64,000 nucleotides of DNA from Aminobacter carboxidus (GCF_014863355.1 NZ_JACZEP010000017.1:18887-82886); one strand, 5' to 3'. Positions 1 through 8,801 are shown, counted from the first letter of the stretch. Notes: generated from the letters alone by a model not told the origin. Made by a program: numbers and translations.

Positions 1-919
1 GGGCGGCGAGGGTGACCGTATAGTATTGCTGGCGGCCGCGATCATCGGTGGCACCGACGCCGTTCGGGAAGACGAAGTCGAGCGAGATCTCGTTGACGTT
101 CTCCGCGGTGGTGCGGCTCTGCCAGCCGTCGGCGTGCTTGAGATCGACGGATAGCGGCTCCTCGACGACCTGGCGCGGATAGAGCGTGATCGGGGCGTCG
201 CCGACATATCCGTTGCGGGTCTCGACCTCGACCTCATCGAATGAGGATAGCAGGGTTTCCCCGATCTTGATGTCTTCGACCTGAAGCGGCCCGTACCCCC
301 AGACGAACAGCAGCCGCAGATACTGCGTTTCCCCGTTCGATTCAGTGTAGGGCAGGGCTCCATAATACGGGGTCACTCTATGCTTGCCGAGGATCACCGG
401 GACGGGTTCATAGGGGGCGGCCTGATTGCGGGATCCCGTAAGCGAATAGCTTTGCTTGGGCTGCGATAGCTGCGGTGGCCTCGGCGCAAACAGCGCGTTG
501 AGCAGCAACTTCACGCCAAAGCTGAGTCCGGCCATGATCAGCTTGCCGATGAAGCCGAGACCGCCGATGAATGCGGTAAAACCGGCGAACGCCGCCGACA
601 GCGCTGCAAAAATCGGGGCGAAGAAGCCCTGCACGACGGGCCGCAGCGTAACCGTCGTCCCGGGCTTCGGTCGGACCAGATGCCAGTTCACGGCCTCGAC
701 CGGATGGCCGGCGAGATGGACCACGAAATCGGAGGCGACGGACCTGCAGTCCCTGTGGGCGACGACAGTATCGACGATCTCTGCGATCGTTGCGCCCGCC
801 GACGCCCGGAGTTCGACCCGTTCGATACGCAGCGGGTGCAGGGCGGCGACGACGCGGATGTCATCGTTGGTGCCAAGGATCTCGCCGATCAGCGCGGCGG
901 GTACCGGCATCATGGTCAT
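1..919 (-). CDS. Tail-tip host-specificity protein, gpJ-like (partial, runs off left edge)
   Basis: Only the first ~306 residues are in the window; the frame is open to base 1. The ATG at 917-919 overlaps the stop of the upstream NlpC/P60 gene as ATGA, which fixes the start and implies translational coupling. Residues ~95-150 are strongly hydrophobic, followed by a segment containing PVPVILGKHRV and LRLLFVWGYGPLQVEDI, typical of the N-terminal part of lambda gpJ/TipJ proteins in rhizobial siphoprophages. The family forms the tip of the tail and contacts the host receptor. Its place as the last tail gene fits. The receptor-binding C-terminus lies outside the window, so nothing can be said about host range. 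Confidence 0.8.
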   Translation of the reverse strand, partial: MTMMPVPAALIGEILGTNDDIRVVAALHPLRIERVELRASAGATIAEIVDTVVAHRDCRSVASDFVVHLAGHPVEAVNWHLVRPKPGTTVTLRPVVQGFFAPIFAALSAAFAGFTAFIGGLGFIGKLIMAGLSFGVKLLLNALFAPRPPQLSQPKQSYSLTGSRNQAAPYEPVPVILGKHRVTPYYGALPYTESNGETQYLRLLFVWGYGPLQVEDIKIGETLLSSFDEVEVETRNGYVGDAPITLYPRQVVEEPLSVDLKHADGWQSRTTAENVNEISLDFVFPNGVGATDDRGRQQYYTVTLAA

Positions 920-1317
920 GCGGCGGCCTGGTACCGGAAGAAGCCGAGGACGCGCCGGCGCAACCGGAACGACCGATAGTTCTCGATGATCGAGCCCGCA
1001 CCGCGCTCGATATGGAGAACCCTCGAACCGCCGATGATGACGCCGATATGGCGGGGACGCCCGCCGATCGACATCAGCAAGGCATCGCCGGGCACCTCGT
1101 CGCCGTCAGGGATTTCGGTCCAGCATTCCCGGCGACCTTCGATCAACTCGGCAACGGCGGCGCCATCGGCTGCGGTCATGTAGTCGTCGCGAAAGCTCGG
1201 CAGCACGATGCCAAAACGCTCCGCGTAGACCATAGCGAGGAGGCCCCAGCAGTCGACACCGCTGCGATCGCGGCCCCGGTCCAGCCAGGGCAGTCCGACG
1301 AAATCATCGAGATTCAT
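916..1317 (-). CDS. NlpC/P60-family tail-tip peptidase (gpK-like)
   Basis: 133 residues. The catalytic Cys is in VDCWGL (C23) and the His in RHIGV (H90), the usual Cys-His order of NlpC/P60 peptidoglycan hydrolases; 133 aa is typical for the compact phage form. In lambda-like tails this protein sits at the tail tip and is thought to cleave wall peptides during DNA entry or to help tip assembly. It lies between the DUF1833-like gene (4-nt gap) and gpJ (ATGA overlap), the expected gene order. Function is assigned by family and is secure at that level. Confidence 0.88.
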   Translation of the reverse strand: MNLDDFVGLPWLDRGRDRSGVDCWGLLAMVYAERFGIVLPSFRDDYMTAADGAAVAELIEGRRECWTEIPDGDEVPGDALLMSIGGRPRHIGVIIGGSRVLHIERGAGSIIENYRSFRLRRRVLGFFRYQAAA

Positions 1318-1321
1318 GTGA

Positions 1322-1825
1322 TCAGAACAATCCTGGGAAGCCGCTGGGGTTGAACGTTTCGGCTGGATAGGGCTCGTCGGTCAGCGCGTCGATTGAGAGC
1401 TCGAGCGTGATGACGTTAGCGTTGTATTGGGCACGCACGATCTCGAAATCGGGGTAACCGATCTCGACGTCGTCTGGGGACGAAGCCAAGACGAGCTCGA
1501 GCTTTCCGAGGCCTGGGTTCGCGATACCCCTGATCTTCTCCACGATCTGCCGGCTGACGTTTTCAATCATCAGGCGAGCCGTTGGCGCGCGTTCCCCGAG
1601 ATCATCGGGCAACGACACCACCATCGGGCAAAACGTGTAGGTATCGCCCCGACTCGAGGTCCCATAGGTCAGCGGTTCATCCGAAAGCCGTTCCGTCGGA
1701 TCGCTGCTGAGGAGCAGTGGCGTCGGAAACGAGGGATGCGTGATCGTGAGTAGTCCGACCATGATCTCGCCGGTCTCCTGCGCGTTCATGGCCTGCCGCA
1801 TCGTCATCGAGACGACGCGGCTCAA
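1322..1825 (-). CDS. DUF1833-type minor tail protein (gpL-like position)
   Basis: 167 residues, beginning at a TTG (1825) whose TTGA overlaps the previous stop; an ATG 18 nt further in (1807) is an alternative start. The sequence (SFPTPLLLSSDPTERL, LTYGTSSRGDTYTFCP near the N-terminus, then a beta-rich body) resembles DUF1833 proteins found between the tape-measure region and the NlpC/P60 gene of rhizobial and rhodobacterial prophages. These are distal-tail/baseplate hub proteins by position. No catalytic motif is visible. Confidence 0.72.
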   Translation of the reverse strand: MSRVVSMTMRQAMNAQETGEIMVGLLTITHPSFPTPLLLSSDPTERLSDEPLTYGTSSRGDTYTFCPMVVSLPDDLGERAPTARLMIENVSRQIVEKIRGIANPGLGKLELVLASSPDDVEIGYPDFEIVRAQYNANVITLELSIDALTDEPYPAETFNPSGFPGLF

Positions 1826-2178
1826 GGCATCACCTCGAGGTCGAGCGAGGCCACGAAGGTGTCACCGCCTGGGCTCGTCCATACCGGCAGGTTGGCGGCA
1901 AAACGAACAAGGATCGGATCACGGGTCAACGGATCCGGAAAGGTGAACGGCAACGTCCCCTTGATCAGCGTCGTTTTCACGAAGTTGTCGAGGATCGCCC
2001 GTTGGGCCCCGGACATCATCATGCGGCCCTGCAGTGGCCCCGGCATCGCCGACGAACGCAGCCGCACCTTTGGTGGTCCAACATCGGGTTGGGTCCGAAG
2101 CCTGCCATCGCCTTGGGCCTCCGAATAGCCGTCGGCCAGAAGATACTGCGGCAGTGTCGCCGGCCACACGTCGACCAT
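1822..2178 (-). CDS. Minor tail protein downstream of tape measure (gpM-like)
   Basis: 118 residues. Starts at ATG 2178, sharing one base with the tape-measure stop (TAATG), and overlaps the next gene by 4 nt. Motifs: WPATLPQ at the N-terminus, MSGAQRAILDNFV in the middle, then LPFTFPDPLTRDPILVRF and a closing beta strand. This looks like the small distal tail proteins encoded directly after the tape measure in many alphaproteobacterial siphophages, the slot of lambda gpM. Precise role is inferred from position only. Confidence 0.65.
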   Translation of the reverse strand: MVDVWPATLPQYLLADGYSEAQGDGRLRTQPDVGPPKVRLRSSAMPGPLQGRMMMSGAQRAILDNFVKTTLIKGTLPFTFPDPLTRDPILVRFAANLPVWTSPGGDTFVASLDLEVMP

Positions 2179-5100
2179 TACCGCCTCTTCAGGGTTTCGC
2201 GCGCCCCGAACTGGCTGCGCAGCGTCGAGTTCGCCGCGGTGCCGCGACGGGACAGTTTGTCGGCAACGACGCGGTCGACGAGGATGTCGATCGAGGTCGT
2301 TCCATCGGCGTTCTCCTGGGTCTGGGCTTCGACTTGGGCGCCGGCGATGTTGTTGATGTTGATGTTCACCTTGTTGCCGCCCCCGACGACCTGGCGGGCA
2401 TGTTCAAACGACTTGAAGACAGGTTCGCCTCGGCGGAGGATCGCGGGGACCTCGTCGCCGGCGATACCCCCGTTATGGTAGCGAGGGGCGCCTATGAAGA
2501 CGCGCGGATCGACCCCTGAACGGAAGCTAGTCGCGTAGCCGGCGACGCCGCCTTCATGGAACAGCCCCCACGACCCCGACAGGATGTCGGCGGTAGCCAG
2601 GGGCGAGATCCCACTCATGAAATTGAAGGCGCCGCCGGCGCCACCAAACATGCCGGCGAGGTTCTGGAACCACGACGACCCACCACCCTGTGCCGACGAC
2701 ATGAAGGTCTGGATCTGCTGCGAAAGTCCGGCGAGGCTACCAGTGGTCTGCTGAAGGCCTTGGGCGGCCTGGTTGCCGGCGACCCCGGTGCGCATCATGC
2801 CCGAAGTCGCCTTATCAGCGGTGCCCCCGAACTTCTGCAGGGCCTGCTCCGCACCCTCGAGACGGCCCGAGAAGTTATGGGCGCCCTCCGGGTTCTGCCA
2901 CGAGAAACCGCGCGGCCGCTCGAAACCAGCAAACGCCGCGGTGGCGCCCTTGACATCCTTGCTGTTCATCAAGGCGCTGAGCGACCGGCTCTCCGTGGTC
3001 TGGAGTTCCTTCCAAGCAAATTTGAGCTGGCTCTGGACGTCGCCCAAATTTCCCTTGCCGCCGATGGCATTGAATAGTGCCGAGGAACGATCGTTGTGCT
3101 GGAACAGGCCGAAGGCGTTGCCGCCGTCGCCTACCGCAAGCGGATTGAAGGCAGATTCAGCCTTCACGTTCCCCATGATGCCGGCGATCTGATGGGGCTG
3201 GAGGCCCTTGCCGGCAAAGAAGTTCCAGACCTGGCCGGCGACACCACCGCCGGCGACATTCGAATTCGCCGGCGAGAACAAGCGAGAGACATTCGAGCTC
3301 GAGGTGACGTCGCGTAGGGCACCCCAAGGATCCGCGCCTGAACCTCCGCCGCCTGATTTTCCACCGAGGCCGATGGCACCGAGGATGGCGCCAACGATAC
3401 CGGAGCCGGAGCCGCCTGAGGCACCGCCGACACCGCCCACGATAGAATTGACGAGCGAGTTCACGAGTTTGTCGATGACGCTGTCCAATGCCTTGTTGAG
3501 GGCGTTGAGGATCGCGTTGCCGAGAGCTTTTCCGAAGGAATCGCCCTGCATCAGGCCGGCTTGGAAATCATCAAAGAAGCCGCGAATGCCGGCGCGCAGC
3601 GCATCGATGCGCTGGTTCTCACGGATCGCGTTGGCGACGTCGGAGTTGAGATCTACGGGCAGACCGGCACCACGCAGGCGCGACGCAATTGCCTGGTCGC
3701 CAGATGTGCGGAACAGCTGCTCTCGCTCGAACTGGATCTCACGCATAAGGTTAGTGCGTGCGATCTCATCGGCATAGCGGCCGTATTCCGCCGCTTTCTG
3801 CTTGATGAGTTCGATCTCTTTCTGGTCGGCCTCGACGCCGTTGCGCGCGGCTTCTTCGCGCAGCTTCGAAGTCAGATCGTACTCCATACGGAGCCGGGCG
3901 ACCTCGCCGACGGTCTGGCCGATCAGGCTGATTTCGAGCTGCTGCGATGCGAGGGTCTCTTCGAGCGAGCGTGCGCGTTCCCGGCGCGCCTCGGCTAGCC
4001 CCTTTTCGGCTTCAGCGAGCGCGAGCTTGCCGGCGATATCGATCCGATCCGCCCGCGCCGCCGCGCTTTCGTTGTCGTTGTACTGCGCCCCGGCGGCGGC
4101 GCGTGCTGCTCCCGCCTTTTCGGCCGGGGACCTCGCCAGCAAGCTCTGTAGCTGCGCCTCGGCAGCGGCACGACGGCGAGCCGCCGTAATGGCCTCCTGG
4201 GCTTCGAACAGCGCGAAGTTGCCCATGTCGTCGCGGTTGGTCTGCCCGCGCGACAACAACATTCCGTTGGGGCCACGATCGTTGAAGAGCCGCTTCAACT
4301 CGCGATCGGCGGCCTGGATCGCTTCGGCGAGATCCTTGAATGGTGCCAGCGCCGCAATAGCATCGGCAGCGATCGCCTTGATGCCGGCGTTCGACGAGGT
4401 CTGCCCGATCTCCTCAAGATGCTTGATGAGCCCGAGCACGTCGGGGCGGCCCTGGATCGTTGCCTTCTGCAAGGCCTCGAAGTCGATCTGCAGGGTCTTG
4501 AACAGTGTGGTGCCGCGAAATTCGCGGGCGCCGAAACCGGTAAGATCGAGGTTCTTGTTGATAGCCGACGTCACGGCTTCGCCGATCCCGCCACCGCCGA
4601 ACATCGTTGTCTTGTTGGCTTCGCGGAGCCGCTTCACCAGCTCGGTGAGGTTGTTCTCGAGCCCGAATGTGACCGAACCGGTGCTTTCGCGGCCGTACTT
4701 GCTCCGCTCGTCGGCGGCTTCGCCCCAGAGGTCTCGGACCCGGCCGATGGCTTTCTCGTGTTCTTTGAGGACGTCATCGAGCGATTTCGTTTCGGCCTTC
4801 GACGTCGAGAAGTACTGGATCGCCGCGGCCGCAGCACCGACGAGACCAATGGTGATCAGCGAAACCGGGCTGACAATGGAAAGCAGGGCGGCACCAAGAG
4901 TGCGTGCCGCGCCAGCGGCGCCCTGCTGTCCCAGAACGGCTGAAAGCTGGGTACCTTGCTGCAACGCGATTTGCAGCGGCGACATCCCCATCGCCGAGGT
5001 GACCGCGATGTCCTGGAACTGGGCCGCAACGTTCGAGGTGTTGAACTGGTTGACGGAGCCACGCCTGTTCTGATTGGCGGCAACGATTGGTGTATCAGCA

Positions 5101-5516
5101 ATCGTCGAGTTGAGCCGCTGCTGGGCCTGCCGAACCGCGTCGAGATCCACGATCTGTTTCTGGCGCAGCGCCGAGATCACCCGCGCCGCATCCTGCTGGT
5201 TCGTAACCCCGCGTTTCACCGCGGAATCCGCTGTCAGCATCGCACGATCGAGCTCGCGCGCCGCTGCGACCTCGGCCCGGGTAACCGGATCGATTGAGGC
5301 TCGGAGCCGATCCCATGATTGCGCAACACGTCCGATCGAAGCCGACTGCACCATGAGCATGTCGGTGGCCTTGCCGGCGCCGGCGGCCAGCTTGTCCTCA
5401 CGATCCCTCAACCGATCGACAGCTGCCTGGGCAACAGCCATGGCTCGGACGTATTCCGCCGAACCCTGTTGCGCACCGCGCGCATCGATAGTGAGTTCGG
5501 TTACGACCTGGTTCAC
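2178..5516 (-). CDS. Tail tape-measure protein with internal phage tail lysozyme domain
   Basis: 1112 residues, GTG start at 5516 immediately after the TAA of the tail-chaperone frameshift ORF. The N-terminal third is helical and contains FNTSNVAAQFQDIAVTSA and LQIALQQGTQLSAVLGQQG, the signature of the lambda-type prophage tail length tape-measure family (TMP_2). Glycine-rich hydrophobic segments lie at ~690-740. Around residues 760-880 is a lysozyme-like domain (VWNFFAGKGLQPHQIAGIMG, VKAESAFNPLAVGDGGNAFG, with Glu in KAESAFNP) like the phage tail-tip lysozymes. The protein sets tail length and probably opens the peptidoglycan. If the ~0.15 nm per residue rule holds, the tail would be roughly 160-170 nm. 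Confidence 0.92.
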   Translation of the reverse strand: MNQVVTELTIDARGAQQGSAEYVRAMAVAQAAVDRLRDREDKLAAGAGKATDMLMVQSASIGRVAQSWDRLRASIDPVTRAEVAAARELDRAMLTADSAVKRGVTNQQDAARVISALRQKQIVDLDAVRQAQQRLNSTIADTPIVAANQNRRGSVNQFNTSNVAAQFQDIAVTSAMGMSPLQIALQQGTQLSAVLGQQGAAGAARTLGAALLSIVSPVSLITIGLVGAAAAAIQYFSTSKAETKSLDDVLKEHEKAIGRVRDLWGEAADERSKYGRESTGSVTFGLENNLTELVKRLREANKTTMFGGGGIGEAVTSAINKNLDLTGFGAREFRGTTLFKTLQIDFEALQKATIQGRPDVLGLIKHLEEIGQTSSNAGIKAIAADAIAALAPFKDLAEAIQAADRELKRLFNDRGPNGMLLSRGQTNRDDMGNFALFEAQEAITAARRRAAAEAQLQSLLARSPAEKAGAARAAAGAQYNDNESAAARADRIDIAGKLALAEAEKGLAEARRERARSLEETLASQQLEISLIGQTVGEVARLRMEYDLTSKLREEAARNGVEADQKEIELIKQKAAEYGRYADEIARTNLMREIQFEREQLFRTSGDQAIASRLRGAGLPVDLNSDVANAIRENQRIDALRAGIRGFFDDFQAGLMQGDSFGKALGNAILNALNKALDSVIDKLVNSLVNSIVGGVGGASGGSGSGIVGAILGAIGLGGKSGGGGSGADPWGALRDVTSSSNVSRLFSPANSNVAGGGVAGQVWNFFAGKGLQPHQIAGIMGNVKAESAFNPLAVGDGGNAFGLFQHNDRSSALFNAIGGKGNLGDVQSQLKFAWKELQTTESRSLSALMNSKDVKGATAAFAGFERPRGFSWQNPEGAHNFSGRLEGAEQALQKFGGTADKATSGMMRTGVAGNQAAQGLQQTTGSLAGLSQQIQTFMSSAQGGGSSWFQNLAGMFGGAGGAFNFMSGISPLATADILSGSWGLFHEGGVAGYATSFRSGVDPRVFIGAPRYHNGGIAGDEVPAILRRGEPVFKSFEHARQVVGGGNKVNININNIAGAQVEAQTQENADGTTSIDILVDRVVADKLSRRGTAANSTLRSQFGARETLKRR

Positions 5517-5912
5517 TTACGGCTCCGACTGTGATGCGGCACGCGCCGCCATGAACTCGTGATCGAGCATCTCGATCATCTCGATTTCCCACGGCGTGAA
5601 CCGGAAACCGGTCAGCCGTTGGAATGCTTCGATCTCGGTATAGGTGAGGAGAGAGGGACCAAAACCGTTGGTGCCTCGACGATTGGACAGCCGGTTGAAC
5701 CGGCCCCAGAGATAGACGAGGCACCATGGCAGCGGGGGGAGATCGAGCTCCTGCTCAAGCTGCTCCCGGCGCTCCGGAGTACGGGCTCGATCGAGGAGGC
5801 CCTCGATGTGGCTCCGCGCCGAGACGCCGTCTTTATCCGGCGCGGTGATTTCGAAGTATGCCTTGGCGTGGACCTCTAGGGCTTCGGCAAGGCTTTCGTA
5901 AAAGCCTTTTCG
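5517..5912 (-). CDS. Tail assembly chaperone, gpT-like frameshift extension
   Basis: Open frame in -1 relation to the preceding chaperone gene, bounded by TGA at 5915-5913 and ending in TAA (5519-5517) directly before the tape-measure GTG. It encodes ~131 residues including LPWCLVYLWGRFNRLSNRRG and LTYTEIEAFQRLTGFRFTPW, protein-like and helical, yet has no ATG, GTG or TTG near its beginning. In lambda and most siphophages the gene just before the tape measure is expressed only as a C-terminal extension of gpG through programmed -1 frameshifting (gpGT). Position, frame relation and missing start all fit. Coordinates give the whole open frame, not an independent protein. Confidence 0.75.
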   Translation of the reverse strand, partial: RKGFYESLAEALEVHAKAYFEITAPDKDGVSARSHIEGLLDRARTPERREQLEQELDLPPLPWCLVYLWGRFNRLSNRRGTNGFGPSLLTYTEIEAFQRLTGFRFTPWEIEMIEMLDHEFMAARAASQSEP

Positions 5913-6343
5913 TCACCGATGACATCGACGAGCTGCCCCAAAGCCCACCCCATCTTAGGGTGCAGGAACACCTTGTAGGCGGCTTCTTCCGAATAGATGA
6001 TCGGATCCGGCGAGATAAATGCGAGCTTCACCGGCGTCCAGCCGACGATGCGGCTGACAATCCAACCGATGTTTTCTCGCTTCTGCTCCTCGGGCTCACG
6101 TTCCTCGGCCTTGATCTTCCTGCCATTGAGCTGCTGGGCCTCAAGGTTGGCCCGGCGCTTCAGATTCTTGCGAGCGAGTTCGTTCGACCAAGCGACGGCG
6201 TTTGGATGGCTTTCATCCGCGATTTCGATGAACCAGCCGGAACCCATCGTGGTGCCTGGCTTCAGAACTTCGTACCGGATGACATCCACCGGAACGATGC
6301 CGGTGAGGTCGACGAAGCCAGCATTCGTCTCAATTTTCGTCAT
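5876..6343 (-). CDS. Tail assembly chaperone (gpG-like)
   Basis: 155 residues from the ATG at 6343, preceded by AAAGGA; the longer frame reaching 6406 lacks a ribosome site. Sequence begins MTKIETNAGFVDLTG and ends KAFTKALPKP. The middle (NLKRRANLEAQQLNGRKIKA, EEREPEEQ) is charged and helical; it then reads ENIGWIVSRIVGW. The place between tail tube and tape measure, together with the -1 overlapping open frame at its 3' end, identifies it as the zero-frame half of a G/GT chaperone pair that coats the tape measure during tail assembly. Confidence 0.75.
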   Translation of the reverse strand: MTKIETNAGFVDLTGIVPVDVIRYEVLKPGTTMGSGWFIEIADESHPNAVAWSNELARKNLKRRANLEAQQLNGRKIKAEEREPEEQKRENIGWIVSRIVGWTPVKLAFISPDPIIYSEEAAYKVFLHPKMGWALGQLVDVIGDEKAFTKALPKP

Positions 6344-6439
6344 GGTGGTTATCCTTTGTGGGAAGGGTGGCGAGGCGACACCCACATGCCGCCCCGCCCA
6401 TCGCATGCGACTTCGTCCAGCTGTGGGGCCGGATCTCGG

Positions 6440-6715
6440 TTAGGGCTTGCGGCGCCCGCGTCCCGCGACGGCGATGCGGTTCTCGGGATCGTCCGACGCA
6501 TTCGGGTCGAGCGGTGGCAATGCGGCTCGTTCTTCGTCGGTGAGGTTCAAAGGCTCTCCAGGCAAGGCCCTGGCGGTCTCGCTGATCTCGATCGAGGCGA
6601 GGTCCGCGACACGGCGGGGTGGCCAACTCACAGCGAGGCCAGATGCCTGGCCGTCGACGATGGCGGCGCGCAGCGCCTCAGCGGCGTCACGGATGGCCTT
6701 TTCCTTGGGTTTCAT
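6440..6715 (-). CDS. Small structural-operon protein of unknown function
   Basis: 91 residues from ATG 6715 (MKPKEKAIRDAAEALRAAIV), preceded by a weak purine-rich site. The first ~20 residues look like an amphipathic helix; the C-terminal half contains LPGEPLNLTDEERAALPPLD and a basic tail. It lies between the tail chaperone and the plus-strand secreted gene. No family recognised. Possibly a tail accessory protein; the position upstream of gpG is the only clue. Confidence 0.55.
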   Translation of the reverse strand: MKPKEKAIRDAAEALRAAIVDGQASGLAVSWPPRRVADLASIEISETARALPGEPLNLTDEERAALPPLDPNASDDPENRIAVAGRGRRKP

Positions 6716-6765
6716 GGTGATTATCTTTCTTGTAGGGTTGAACGACCCGTTGGAGACCACGCGAA

Positions 6766-7080
6766 ATGGCCCGCAGATCATTGCTGATGTCGGCTTTGAC
6801 GGCCCTGATCGTCCTCGGAAGCTCGCCTGGCGAGGCAAAGAACCCACCTCGAGGTGATGTCGACGCCCTCGCTCTGCTCGCAATGGCGCCGCAGATTTGC
6901 GGCATCAACACCAAGGCCAGGTGGGATGCCGCGATGGTCGAGACCGCCGCGAAGTACGACCTCACGATCCCGGTTCTCACCACGAAGGTGAAAAAGGCGA
7001 TGGGCGAGCTGCGGCGGGGATTCGCTAAATATCCGGGGACGTTGTCCGGGCAGTGTGCCGCGATCAGGCGAACTCAGTAG
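6766..7080 (+). CDS. Small predicted secreted protein inserted in tail operon (moron)
   Basis: 104 residues, ATG 6766 with GGAG at 6752-6755. The N-terminus MARRSLLMSALTALIVLGSS is a basic start plus hydrophobic core, then PGEAK as a likely signal-peptidase site; the mature part has two cysteines (PQICGI and GQCAAI) that could form a disulphide. It is transcribed against the tail operon and fits snugly between two minus-strand genes (ends 4 nt before the tail-tube stop). This is how lysogenic-conversion morons look. No family recognised; a periplasmic or exported role is inferred from the signal peptide only. Confidence 0.62.
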   Translation: MARRSLLMSALTALIVLGSSPGEAKNPPRGDVDALALLAMAPQICGINTKARWDAAMVETAAKYDLTIPVLTTKVKKAMGELRRGFAKYPGTLSGQCAAIRRTQ

Positions 7081-7084
7081 TCAA

Positions 7085-8320
7085 TCAGGTCGCGTTGCTG
7101 ACCTGGATCTTGATCTGGGTGGCGTCGTAGGCGCCGCCCCTGTTGTCGATGCCGACGAGTGCCGGCGGAACCGAGATCGTCTGGGTACGTGGGCCGCCTG
7201 CCTTGGCGAGCGCCGACTTGTCGACGGAGCCCAGCGTGAAGTTGGGGACATGGATCGAAACGAAACTGGCTGGTGCCGCTTCGTTCTCCTGTGCCAGGAC
7301 GTGCAGCGACAGTGGGTTCTCGTCGATGAAGTCGGCAACGGTTAGAAGATCCTTGCGGAGCATCGACAGGTTCATCGAGACCGTCTCGGAGCCGGTGAAC
7401 ACATCTGGCGCGTATGGCGACGAGCTGATGACATCAGGCGACATCGCTTGGTTGTTGACCGAAAGGTCGAACGAAGTCAGGTCGATGAAGTCGACACCAC
7501 CCATGCGGACAACGGCTTCGACGACTGCGAGAGGTTCGCCGGTCGATGTCACCGGCGCCGTGAAATGGGGCGACGAACCCGATGCCAGGGCTTCGAACTG
7601 CCCGGTGCCAACCCATGAGGTGTCGAGCTGCAGCAGCCCGTTTGGCCCCATGGAGAGCCGGAACGAGCTCCACACCGCATCGGTGAACAGCTCGGACTGG
7701 TCGAGGTCGTATTCGTGCTCCTCGATCGTGAAATAGCGCTTCACCAGCGCGCCGGCGCCCGGATTCACGAGGACACGGCCGGTGCGGGTGACCGTGAACG
7801 CGGTATCGGCGACGGCATTGACGGTCAGGGTCTCCGCCACGGTGATCGTGCTTGCCGTCAGACCGGTGATCCGGAGATTGCGGCTGTTGTTGCCGGCCGA
7901 GGAATGGCCGGTGAGAACGAAGACGTCGCCGACCTTCAGGCCAGCGGTGATCCAGGAGCCAGCGGAGGCAACGATAGTATTGGCGCCGGTGGTGATGCTG
8001 GTCAGTCCCGCGCTGGCCTCGGTGATCGCGAGATTGGCGGTGCCCCAGGTCCCGCGCATCACTGCTTCGAAGATGTCATCGAAGCCGCCGATGGAAAGCT
8101 CGCTCGAATACTGGCCGTTGGACTTCTGGAGGCCGTGACGGCCCCGCGTCGACAGACCGTCGCGACGGACCTCCTGGCTTTCGATCGGGGCTTTCGACAG
8201 CCGGCCGCCTTGGCCGCCGGTCTGACGGATGACCTTCGCGGATCCACCGCTGGCCTGCTGGCCAAGTCCTGCCTGGACCTTGGAGGCCGCGTAGCCGTTC
8301 CAATTCTCTGAATATGACAT
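7085..8320 (-). CDS. Major tail tube protein
   Basis: 411 residues, preceded by AAGGAG. Beta-rich, with a repeated Ig-like/tube layout: the N-terminal half includes YSSELSIGGFDDIFEAVMRG and a long inserted beta domain (~95-180), the C-terminal half includes MNLSMLRKDLLTVADFIDEN. This matches the large tail tube proteins (phage tail tube protein family) of alphaproteobacterial siphophages, which polymerise as hexamer rings around the tape measure. Located between the tail terminator and the chaperones as expected. About 400 aa is longer than lambda gpV, consistent with this subfamily. Confidence 0.85.
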   Translation of the reverse strand: MSYSENWNGYAASKVQAGLGQQASGGSAKVIRQTGGQGGRLSKAPIESQEVRRDGLSTRGRHGLQKSNGQYSSELSIGGFDDIFEAVMRGTWGTANLAITEASAGLTSITTGANTIVASAGSWITAGLKVGDVFVLTGHSSAGNNSRNLRITGLTASTITVAETLTVNAVADTAFTVTRTGRVLVNPGAGALVKRYFTIEEHEYDLDQSELFTDAVWSSFRLSMGPNGLLQLDTSWVGTGQFEALASGSSPHFTAPVTSTGEPLAVVEAVVRMGGVDFIDLTSFDLSVNNQAMSPDVISSSPYAPDVFTGSETVSMNLSMLRKDLLTVADFIDENPLSLHVLAQENEAAPASFVSIHVPNFTLGSVDKSALAKAGGPRTQTISVPPALVGIDNRGGAYDATQIKIQVSNAT

Positions 8321-8347
8321 GATGTTGGGGCTCCTTGGAGGTGCGGA

Positions 8348-8800
8348 TCAGCCGCGATGCCAGTACGTGAAGTCGACGGTCGCAGTGACGCGGAACCAGT
8401 TCCCGTCATCGGATCCGCTGTCGCCGTCGTCGACCTGCGGTGAAAGAGTGCGGATGTAGGATCCGGCACCGTCGTCGTAGAATTTCGCGGCTCGGAAGAT
8501 TTCACCGATGGCCACAGCGTACTGATTGGCGGTGGCCTCGCCGCTACCAACCGGGGCGAAGACATGGACGTAGATCGTGCCGGGATACCGCCAGCCACGA
8601 TTGCCTGGGGTTCCGAAAGTCCAGATCCCGCTTCCGAGCCCGACGACCTCAAGTTGGATCCACGGCTGCAGAACGCCGTCGACATCTACCGGTGGCCATG
8701 GAAGCGCCGGCTGCTCGTTCTGGAAAGTGATCCGAGTCGTCGACCAGTTTGCCTCGAGCCGCGCGCGGATCGCGGCCTTGGCACCTGCGTAGTCCGCCAT
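8348..8800 (-). CDS. Tail terminator-like protein
   Basis: 150 residues (MADYAGAKAAIRARLEANWS at the N-terminus, then a beta-rich body with WIQLEVVGLGSGIWTFG and VTATVDFTYWHRG). An N-terminal helix plus a mixed alpha/beta core, directly upstream of the tail tube gene, is the pattern of gpU-like tail terminators (the DUF4128 type). It would cap the finished tail tube and join it to the head. Separated by 1 nt from the upstream gene, so co-transcribed. Confidence 0.7.
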   Translation of the reverse strand: MADYAGAKAAIRARLEANWSTTRITFQNEQPALPWPPVDVDGVLQPWIQLEVVGLGSGIWTFGTPGNRGWRYPGTIYVHVFAPVGSGEATANQYAVAIGEIFRAAKFYDDGAGSYIRTLSPQVDDGDSGSDDGNWFRVTATVDFTYWHRG

Positions 8801-8801
8801 G

